Part shown: one piece after another, positions 22,401 through 34,400 of the stretch | How the letters are laid out: every line of letters begins with the position of its first letter | Position numbering within the stretch: the stretch's first letter is position 1 | Assembly: GCF_000003815.2 (NCBI RefSeq) | Contig: NC_049980.1 | Span: forward strand, 15,991,576 to 16,055,575 | Length of the DNA stretch: 64,000 nucleotides | DNA from: Branchiostoma floridae | Lineage: Eukaryota > Chordata > Leptocardii > Amphioxiformes > Branchiostomatidae | Reading direction: 5' to 3' | Made by a program: the position numbers and the translations under genes | Notes under the pieces: generated by a model | The model's input: the letters and a program-made list of their open reading frames with translations, nothing else | Databases searched by the model: none | Told to the model about the DNA's origin: nothing

Positions 22401-25400
22401 ACTTCTATGTACCTCGTCTTCCAGCTTCAATAATAAAGTCAACTGTAGGCCTCAGGACACTGGTCTCCGGTAGGTAGCCATAGTTGGATGGGACTGAAAA
22501 ATTCCAAAAGAGAAGAAATAATTTAAGACCTCCAATGATGCCATCCTAATTAAAGTGAACTGCTGAAACCAAAAAGGATGGGCAGAAAATACAGTACAAG
22601 GTTAAGTGCACACCGCAACATCTGCTTTTCATTTGTGACAAAACAAAGGAAGATGACAATATTACCCTCCATATCTATTTTGACGAAATGTCCAACCCTT
22701 GCAAGACAGGGAACAATGGACACTAAACCGGATAGTGAGTGAGTGAGTGATCTATTGTATACTACAGCTTTATGATAGCTTAAAGATAAATCATTTCCAA
22801 ATCTGTGAAGTATGCCTGACTCACCACTTGACCTGCTGTGTGCCATGGAGGTAGCTGCCATGTACAGGTACCCTAACATCCAGGCAGTGTTGCTCTGTAC
22901 ACCCACGTTAGGGCAGTGTTGGACCAGCTGGTTTAACAGCTTCACTGTGTCGTTCAGCTGCAGCTGGACTTCTGAGGATTCTACCACTTCCTCTGTCATC
23001 TGTCCACATACACATAAGAAACAGTAAACCTTTCAGAAATACTGTAGCCAGGCAAAATAATTTGAAAGACACTTTTATGCACTATATGTGTTCAACCATC
23101 CATTGCCAGATGTTCAGCTTGTCCGGTCCCCAATGGTTGCTGATCATGTGCTCTGGCAAGATGAACACAGGAAAGTCTCGGACTACATAACTCATAAAAG
23201 AAAGGAAAGAGAGAATAGAAAGTACTATGGCAGAAGGTACTACTTTGTCATTTGACACACGGAGAATATTCACAACCTTTTTGAAAACTACAGAGAAAGT
23301 CTCACCTGAATGAGAGCTGCTTCTGTTCCAGTGAGCGACACCAGTCCTGTCAGGGAGGCTAACTGCAGCAGTGTCGGGGAACTCTGAAGGATAGAGAATT
23401 ACAATTAATCACAAAATTTAATATCCAATGCTTACTTGGCTCAAGTAGGCTTTTTGACATATCTTTTTGACATGGATAAAGGTGAGTACAGACACACTTT
23501 TTAAAATGGCCATATGATTAACGTGTTACATGTACAACCAAAAAGAAAAGATAAATTCTATTGCAAATGTTAATTGACACAAAAACTACATTACAGCTGC
23601 TCAAACAGGTGAAAAAAATGGCAATTTGACAATAACTTATCATGTCTTTTTTTATTAAAAAGCACTGTTTGAAAAGGTGAGAGAACAGAATGTCACCTGT
23701 ATCTTTTTATCATCCCCCCCCCACAATACTTGAAGCCATGTGTGCAATATTAGTCATAATTTAATCAATAATTCCCTGACCTTTGCCCTGAGGATGCCAG
23801 TCCAAGTGCCATGTAGCTGGTTGGACAGATCAGTGGCCTGTACATGACCAGAACTAGACAGGCCATGGCACAACATACCCAGGGCCTGGGCAACGGGGCT
23901 GGACTGGAACAAAACATACACAGCAGATCACAAGTGAAGGTCAGACAGTTTGAAGAAGATAAAAAGCACTGCCATAGTCTAATAATGATATACTATTCAT
24001 GTGTTGTTTGCTTATTAATTCGGACATAAAGGAATTGAAGACTTAGGGCCCAGAACAGGATAGAAACTGAAAAGACAACATAAATTTATCACTTAGAGTG
24101 CCATGGCAATTAACATAAGCAGTACAATCAGATGGATGTAGATTTCTATGTCTGTTCAAAATATAGCTGCATTAAAAGAATATTTTCAATTGTGTACAAG
24201 TTGGTAAAGTTTAAGAAAATTATCATGAACCTGTGGCTGTGCCTTGTACATAGTGACCAGCTTTGTCTTGAGAGAGTCAGCCTCCTCTGCTGACAGCACA
24301 TTGGAGCTGAATGCTGACACAGCAGACAGTGACACGGCCACAGGAAGGACCTGGGAGAAACATGATTGTTTTCAACTGATGTACACTTAGTTGAGCATCT
24401 ATATATGTGATAGCTTTAGCTTCCCCTTTTTTGGTATCATTTCAAACAGAATTGAAGAATCCAATAACAAACATTATTTATATTTTTGAAATTATATGAA
24501 TGAAGTGCTTCACATTTTCTGCATGTACAATGTAACTAACACTGGTGGCAATTGCTGAAATGGGGTTCATAGAACCTTTTCTGCCACTGATCCTTTGATG
24601 AAGAAATAAGGGAAAGGAAAAATTAGAACACTGGGAACACAAGAACTTGACTTCACCTCCTTCAAGTCTCGGTTCTCAACAGTATCCAACAGTGAACACA
24701 TCTTCTCTATGGTAGCTGTGGTGTGAACTCTGCTCTCTGTGGCACTCTGTCCAGACAGGGCAGACAGAACAATCCCCAAACCTAACACACAGCCAGAGCT
24801 GGAACCAAAAAATATACATAATGATAATCATCAGTCTAACAAACACAAAGGAATGTAGACATTTTCTTAGGGGCATTACATGATTTCTTGTTAGATTGTA
24901 CCAGACAGCACTATGATTATGTAGAAGCAGGCGATAAACTGCATGCATGGGGAAGTTCTACTATTCATACACAACATTACATTTGTACCATACAATGCTC
25001 CACACCGTGGTAATAAAGAACATTCTAAATCACCCCTCTGCAGAAATTGAACATGCCAACATAACTGCTGCTTAAAAATATAATTACTATGGCTTTTCAG
25101 TCCGAAATGGAGCTTTCCCAATTTGACTCCCTTATATAAATGGACTCTTTCACAGGCACCCACATGCTTAAACCACCATTTCAAAGCACTTCCACTCGCA
25201 CAAGACATGACAGCATTGCACCTGTTCTCCAGGTCTGTGTTGAAGCACACATTCTCCAGCTGGTCCAGTGTCTTCATGAGCAGCAGGGCTCCCTCCCTAC
25301 CAGTGACATCACTGAAGTGTTCCTCATACAGCCTGGCCAGCACCATCCCCAGCCCCACCCCGTGGCAGAACACCACAGCTGAGGATTCATCAGCTTGTGG

Positions 25401-28400
25401 TTGACCAGGTAACCCGGAGACCAGGATGTGGATCATGTGACGGATACGCTCCACGTTGTTGGTGACAAGAACGGGGATGAGCTGAGCGAAGGCCAGGCTG
25501 CTGCAGGCGCGAGCTAACATGCTACATGATGGAGCTCCACCCCGCGACTTCTGCAAAACAAAACACAAATAAAAGCTGCATTACTCTTTGACTACATTTT
25601 GAAATGAGACAGGAAAAAGCTGTGTTTTAATGTTTTATGAGCAATTTTTTACCATGGATGCACAGACAGCTATATCTATTGATCCATCTTGCCTTTATTG
25701 TAAAGCTCCAGTTTATCATTTTAAGTCAAACTTTAAAATTTACTTGTTTTATGTACTTTTACGTATTGTTACAGTGTATTTCCCAAGTCTGCAGACTAGA
25801 TTTTCAGACCATACCTGCTGGAACAGGCCCAGGGTTCTTCCCTTCGGCTTGTATTTTGAATCAGCCACACACATCAGAAGATCAGTGAGCATGCCCAGCC
25901 AATGGGAGCAGCTGTTGTGCTCTGATGCCTCCTGTTGGATCCGGGTTGCCTCTGCACCCAGGCTGGCCATGTACCTCATCACGGTGCTGGCCAGACCTGT
26001 CACTGCTAGCACTGAGTTGGCTTGAGCTGTAGGGTTTCCTCTGTGGGATGAAAGAGTTTCACATTGGGCTTCTTGCTGTTGGATTTATCTTAAAGTGTAA
26101 TGCTTATAGCAGTAAGCAAGAAGGTGAGAGTTAATATATAATTGAGTTTCCAAGTTTTCAAGGCACTTTGGAGGCTGGCAAAAATATAATGGACAGTGAA
26201 TATTCTATGCAAAATTGGAAGATTAGATGTTGACTTACACTGAAGCTGTCTTTATGATGTCAACAAGTTTGTCCCTCACCCTGAGAAATGGTGAAAAACA
26301 CTTTATTTATGATTCATAAAATGAACATTCATTTAAATTTTGAAATAACTTGAGAGGAAATAGAAAGTGCCAAGGGACTTAATTTGTGATTACACATTTC
26401 TTAACAAAGCCACAAAGCAAAACATAAAACAAAACAAAACAGGGCATAGATCTCACCACAGCCAGGCAACATCCTGTTTGTACTTGACCTCCTCCTCTGT
26501 GTCAGTCTGGTGTTTCTGCTGCATCTCCAGCTCCGCCCTTCGACCCTGAACAACATGATAGCACAAGACATTACCTATATCAGTGTAAGGATGCTTGTGC
26601 ACCCTTGGATTGAAAAACTTAACAGAAAATCTGCATGTAAAACTGTGTAAGAGTGCTGTTCATACAGGCCAACATAGATGGCCTCATCTCTTAGACCATA
26701 TTCTTACCAGAGTTCCTCAATCTGGATTAACCAAGGCTTTGGATTGATCCCGATTTGCAAAGCCTGCTACGAATGCTCCAAATTTGGCTCCAAGGGGTTG
26801 TTAAGCCATATCTGCCAAATTCACCTCAGAAGGTTTTTTTCATTGATCAGGATCAATCCCCTGTGCTGCCTGGGTGAATCCACTTTCATGAAGACTGGTA
26901 TGAACTGGGTCTTACCTCTAGAACTGCATGGTAGACTCTGTCCATGAAAGCAGCCCATGCCTGGGGGAGGGGCAGCAGACGAGACCACTCTGAGTGCTGG
27001 AAGGGGACCTGAAGCAACATTCTATGTGAATTCTGAGACTCTTTCATTACATTAACAATCAAAAACTGTAATATGATAACCAAGAACTTTGTGGTACTGT
27101 ACAATGTATATTTGTTGTATCTTGAATGCAACATGCCTGCTATGATACAATTCTTTGATTTACAAGTACAGTCAAACCTGTATTAGCGGCCACCTTCGCA
27201 TACCGGCCACCTGCCCATAGTGGCCACTTTTTGGTTACGTTCTAATACACTATCGCTTAGGTTAATTTACATCACAAAAACTTTCTAAATAAATTGTTAC
27301 AAAGACAAAATGATATGAACTTCAGACTATGGTGGATTTTATTCTTACATTTATTAAGAGATAAGTCTAAAATGATGAGACTTTTCTTGTGAGTACCACA
27401 TTAGCATAATGGGCGAATCTGACGTGTGAGCGCGAACGGGAACACACGGACGGCGAAGTATCAAAGGATACAAGACGAAAGATCAAAGAAATATGACGAT
27501 ACCGGTCTCTTCACACAATATCAACTGTAGAACATTTAAAACTTTTTATAGCTTTTGTTTACTTAATACATATAGTGTAAAAATCATTGCAGTACATGTA
27601 CAGTACTGTATTATGTGAATAAAGATCAGTGGGTACTAAAACCATGTGTAACTTATTGCTTGTGGTCAATTAATTAGCATATTCTCTATAGTGGCCACCT
27701 CTCTATAGTGGCCAATTTTGACCAGTCCCTTGAGTGGCCGCTATAGACAGGTTTGACTGTAGCTGTTATAGATAATATACATCTTTGGTTATCTACCTAT
27801 AAGCAACTGGTTACAGGTACTTTTGAGACTACCAGTAGAGTGCACTACCAATGACTACATGTCCAGGTGACTACATTTCCCCCTCCTATACCTCATTGAG
27901 AAGTGTCTGGAACATCTTCTGATACATTTTGCCCCTGGTCACCACATGTCTCCTGACAGGAGCACCACTCCCGTCCACCTGCACAGGGTAGTCATAGCAA
28001 CACAGCAGTCCAGCTGATGGGGGAAAGAAAACAATGATTTGAGCTTATATTTATAGAGTCAGAAACTGGTCTGCAGGGCCTGGAGCTTCTCACAGCAATG
28101 AAAGACAAACAGTTCTGGAAGACGAACTTTACTTGCTTCACCTCTTAAAAGAGGAGGATAGATGATGATGATGATGAGTTTATATTTTGAACAGCTGGTC
28201 ACTAGACCTAAACCTTAGATACTCCAGCAGAAATACTTAAGAAATATTCTGTACCTGCCAGCCCCTGCTGCATTCCAGGCTGCTTGTTCCTCTCATACTG
28301 CCTCAGCATGAATGCTGGGATACCTGCCACTGCCCGGTTCTGGGCACCTCTGCCTGCCTGCCCCTTCCCTGCAGAGTGGTAGACCCCTCTAGGCATGTTG

Positions 28401-31400
28401 GACATTTCATGTTGGACCAAGGAACTCAGGAATTTTTCGAAATCTGTGAAGAAATCAGAGTTAAGTAAATACAAAATAATTTGACAATAAAACATTGTGG
28501 TCATTCAGTATTTTGAACTTTTCTGCGGTTATATGATTTGTAAACAAGACGTAGAATCTTACTTTCCAAGACTTTGATGCTGTCCACCATGATCATGAGT
28601 TTAGTGTAAGATGATCCTGGGATTGTCGTCTCCTCCTCCTCCTCCTCCTGTTCCTCCTCCTCCCCATCTCCTTTCTCCTGAGTTTTCTCCTCAGGACGCA
28701 CCTTAGGTATAGTTATAGAAATTTAGCTTTAACAACTGATGAACAGCATATCTTCATACCTAATGTTATACTGTTACAAATTATGTGACAATAAATCCTA
28801 GTATTGTCTTAATTAGACATTTCCTTCATATAGAAAGTAGATGAGTAAGACTTACTGGTTCAGGAAGATGTGCCACTTTGAAGCACTCTGGATTGTACTG
28901 TGACAAGGCAGCAAAGGCAGCTCCAGCCACCACGGGGCTCTGCAGATCAAACAATCAACACCTTGCTGTATTAAAAGTTTTAATAAAAATGTTTATTTTC
29001 TGCTGCCACCAGTATTGTTACTGCCTTGGACAATTGCTAAAGATATTTACAACCTGCAAAAGATTAAACACATTTTACATGATGTGTCATTACTTCCAAT
29101 ACACTGTCAGTTACTTCTTGAACCCCAATGTAGATTTACCTTGCTTTTGATCAGCTGCCATAGGAGAAAAGTCACTTGTTCCTGAAATTTCTGCAAAGAG
29201 ACAACATGTTGTTTATGAACAGAATTGACCCAATCAGTTTTGAAGTAGTATCCTATAGCTACATTAGTCTGAACTTTCATTGTACATTACAAATCATCTC
29301 AATGGATTGTAGTTTAAAATCAGTTCTGACCTGTGACTCTCAAATACTGTAATAACTGATTTTATAATAGCAAGTAGACTTTATATACTTTCAAGGTTAC
29401 CAGTCAAGCGATAAAATGTCATCATTGCAAATATTTGACCACTGATATATGAGACAGTGATGTTTGTTCCCATAATTAAGTTGATGAACATAAAATATCG
29501 TGAACCACTCTCTTTACCTCAAACCACTAAAATGCCAACTGCACTATCAAATGGGTTTATAGAACCCAACTAGAATTCTGCACTTTGGCATTTGTGTAAC
29601 CAAGACATCTAAGTTGCAATGTCTGTACTACTGATATCTTAAAAATAAATAACCATGATGTAACAAAATGTGATGTTTTGGCATGGAAAATCCAAATGTC
29701 CAAATGCTAACTTAAAATTGTCTGCCTACATGTAGCTGAAATCTAGGTTACCTCATACTCTGGTGTGTTGACAGCAAGAGCTGGTACAAGGGAAAACAGC
29801 TCACAGACATGACTTAGCACCAGGGGTCTAGAAAATGGAACAATGTGGGCAACATGTTACATGATGTATATCTAAACTTGAAGTGATACATTGTTGAAAT
29901 CTAACGAAATCTAAAACTGTTTATAACTTCTTAGAAACTGTTCTCCAAACTATCTTATACTGTCGGTACAACTACATGTACTTACAAGCTTTTCTCCAAC
30001 CCACCTCTGGTCTGCCTCTAGTTTGGAGGCCAGGACTGACCAGGCTGTCCTTACGTCCACCACCTCGGCCTGACACAGGGCTGTGAGCCCCTGCAGAGCC
30101 AGGCTGGCCGGGACAGCCTCCAGCTCCGAGGTACAGTCATTCAGGATCTGAGACAGGACAGGCAACAGGTCGGCACCATGTTGGTGTGCCCTGGAGATGA
30201 ATCATTGATAAGTATGAATACATCTACATGTATCTGACTTTACAGTTCGCACTCCCCTACGGATCCCCTTCAGTACTTCTGTCCTAACAGTAGAGTCTTC
30301 AATTTTATGGTGACAATTTATCCTGTCTGCTACCCACTTTTTCAAATGAAAGGTAACCATTCAGAGTATCAATTCTGTTCAAAAGAGCTAAATGTATCAC
30401 TGTAAATCTTGACATTTTCATGGTGTTTCTTTTCTGATTTTTTTGTTGTTGCAATGACCTATCCATAGCGAATTAATGACATCACAAATACAAAGTATTC
30501 AAAGGACTTATGTACTACAAAATTGTGAACTTAAAGTACTGCTAAAATCTTATTTTGCCCATATTGCAAAATAAAACTACCACATACTAAATGCATTGAG
30601 CTTTACAAGATCTTCTACCACAGTTGCCAAGGTTTACATTTATTTTACACAATGCGTTCCCAAACATGTCATTTTTATTGTCTTCATACACAGCATGCTG
30701 AAGGAGAATCACTTCTTCTGCACCTTAGTTTACACATGTCCCTGACAGAAGCTGCCTTGGCCATGTTCATCTCCAGGATCTGAGCAGGTGGTTGATTGGC
30801 AGGCAGTTCAGACAGCAGCAACTTCTGCAGATGAGGAAAACTGCGATCCTACACACGAAAATATGTTCAACATGGCTGACACTTCTCCTCTGGTATTCAA
30901 ATGTCACTGTACAATGTCTGGAATATTTTTTGTGCCTTGAAATAAGAGACAGTTGAAAGGCTTCAAATACTTCCAACAACCTTTCTGTATATGGGGGCAG
31001 TGCCATCTCCATTTTTTAAATCCCTTTGGGTACTCTGGCCACTACTTAGAGTGGTAGTCCATGGGTTGTGGAGTGTGCTCTTTTTCATATTACGAATACT
31101 AGGAAATAAGAGACCTTACACTAAAAAAGTTTTACACGTTTTTACCTGGAGACTATAACAGAGTAAGACAGACAACTACAGCCTCTACTTCAAGATACAT
31201 ACATGTATGAAGACATGCTGCAGTATTTGTACCACCAGATCATGTAACAGTTACAAACCTGTTGTTCCCAGAGTGACGTAAGAAGTCTTAAGGACACAGC
31301 CCTGAGGTGGGGATGGGCACCAAGCACCTGGAGAGTCTTCAGTATTGGAGGAATGCACACCTGAAACATATCATCATTGAATGATATCATAGTCTACATC

Positions 31401-34400
31401 ACTAACCAGGACGATCAGGTACATATGACGAACAATATCTAATGTATGAAATAAAAAAAACTTAATGAAACACAGCAGAATCACATCTTACTCTAATATC
31501 TAAACTTCACCAGGTTTGTAATGCAACTGCATATTACATACAGGGGCACAAATTACCACAACACACTACCTGGTGACATAAGGTCTGTATCAACCGGGCT
31601 GCAATTTGAAGAGGCCTTGAGATGCCTACCTCATGTAGTTTCATAACTTCTGACCCCTACTTGAATTTAAACTTTATTGAATTTTACTTTGGAATAGCTT
31701 GTAATCAGATTTTATTTGTTCCACAGAATATTGTCCATGTTTCCAACACATCAAATGTGAAAAGTCTTGTTCTGTATACACAGGACCTTCTTGAAAATCA
31801 ACTTATACATTGAAGGAGCAACCTAGTTGTCTTGGGATTATATAAATCAATGAATGAATGCCCCTTTACCTTGTGTGTGGCCAGTCTGGGTGCAGTATAT
31901 AGCAGTTTCATGTGTAGTTCAGGATCTGTTGCTTTCCCTAGTCTGTACAGCAACAGTGATAGCATATAGGGAGCCTGTAACCAGCATATACACATTGCTG
32001 AAGGTTAGACATCCAGGTTATATGATACATAATACACATGTCACTCAAGCAACTGGATAGATTTTTGAAGAAAAAAAAACTGTATAGGTTTTCCCAAATG
32101 CATCAAGTTACATTTGTACTGTGCATAATCAACACATGGCATGTTATATAAGCCAGCAAATAAAGAACTGAAATGTTTACAATTCAGTGGAACAAAACTA
32201 AGTTTGGAGGAGGACTATATAACTCAGTACAGCTATCAAGATAACATACCTTGGTTACGTCAGCCTGTGCTAGTGCTGTGAGCACCTTCAAGGCTGGATA
32301 GAGCACATCTGTGTGGGGACTGAGCACTAGAGATGACACAACCAACAGAACATGGTCTGGAACTGTTCTGCATGCGTTCACTCCAGATTGGACAGCCTTT
32401 AGCCAATTACAAGCAGCTTTAGGTTCTCTTTGGAGGTGTATGACCAATAGGGAAGTAGATGACATCAGATTGAACCAGGGATCGACAACCTTGTGATATT
32501 CATCCTGCAAAATGAAAGGCATCAAATCGTGTACTTATTGCAAGCTTAAAGCTGTCCATATTGTAACAGCATACATAAACAACGTGCAATGGAATGGCTT
32601 TTAACATCAGGGAAATATACCAGTGTAGGTGGGAATAATAGTCAGCACCAAGGACAGGGTCACATGTCAGTATGAATGGCCACACATGGACGGGCAACTG
32701 TGTCAGTGTCAATGGTATTTAGGACCAAGGAGAGACACTCATATTAGCTTGGACAGCATTTAAAACAAGTGAGAGACATTTGTGTCAGTGTGGATGGCAT
32801 TCAGCACCAAGGACAGATACTTATTGTGGTGTAAGTGGCATTCAGCACCAAGGATAGATGCCTTTCACAATATGAATGACTTTTAGCACCAGGCAAAGCC
32901 AATCCTGCCAATGTGAATAGTGCTTAACACCAGGAACATACACTTGCTAAGGCCAGGCCATAAAAAGACCACACAAAAGTGCCTGCGAAAATTTTAAACA
33001 GAGGGATTCTTTCAATGAATCAAATCATTTTCTGACTCTTTGCAGAGAGACATGAGATTCAGTCCTAACCTGTGCTGATGATGCCACAGTCCCTCTCCTG
33101 ATGATTTCCTCAACACAACTGAAGAGGTCTCTTGCTAAAGTCAGCACCTCTCCAGTTCCCTTTGTCCCTACTGATGATCCTATTGTCCCAGCAACACACT
33201 GTAGCAGTGGGAAGAGAAGAACTCGGACTATCGCTGCATCAGTTGTGTCAGGGTTGGTGACTCTCATGGCTGTAGGAAATGTAAAAAGTGTTTGAGTGAT
33301 TGTTCGGGCACTTACAATGTATCGGCTTTAAAAGAAAAAACATTAATCTTCAAAGTTGCATTTTCACTATCTTTTGTTCAAATACCTCATGCATGGAAGT
33401 AAAAAAAAACATTGATCAACAGCAGCACCATGCATGTATCTTTGATATATAAATTACCACTTTGATATACTTACCTATTTTAAGCAGAGTCTTTACATGT
33501 CTTGCTGGTGCCTTTAATAGAAGACAGCTGAGAATGACGAAGGAAACATCACCTGGTAGCACCTGGAAAAACAGCAGAAAACTTTCAGCACCTTCACTTC
33601 ACTTACCATTATACCCAGCAGGGGATTGTATTCATTTGCCTATCGATTTCTTCCATGTTATATGAAAGTTGTAAAGACCAACGCACAAGATAGTATAATA
33701 TAATTATGGAAAAATCAGCTGAGTTTAGAAAAATGAAATATGGCAAGTTTGTTAGATCTTAACAATTTAATTCTGTCAAATTAAAGCATTTCATAGAGGT
33801 TGAATTATTTTGGCTTCATACTTTGCTACATGTTATGTCATTTTTTGTCTTTCGGCATTTAATCCTGAACACATACAAGTACCTCAGGTTCATCATCTGC
33901 AACCTTGAGAACAGTGTCCAAGATAGAGGTAATATCACTGCCCTGTGCCAGTAGAGCATGTGTCAGGACTAGGAGGTGACAGGCAACTGTTGTCTTCTCC
34001 TGCACAAACTCTCCTTTGTGTCTCAGTAGATGGATGACCAGGTCCTCCACCTGCAGTAAACCCTCCTGAAGCGTTGAACTGGGCTCAAGCTGAAACATGA
34101 CACACTGAATGAAACTGCAGAACAACTGCAACATCCAGATAGAATGTAGTTGACTGGATCCATTTACACTCTGAAGATGACAAATAGCTAGGTATAATGT
34201 CACTTCAATTAAGTTCAAACCTACCTGAATTGAAGGTAAGAGTCCAACCAAAAAGCTAACAATGTCCTGTGCCTGTGACGCCTCTGTACTATTGGATATC
34301 TGTAGCAGTCTTCTCCACAGACCCAATCTCAGCTGACTGTACTGTACTGAGTGGGAGGGCTCCAGGAACACATACTTCAGGAAGGGCTCCAACATTGCCA

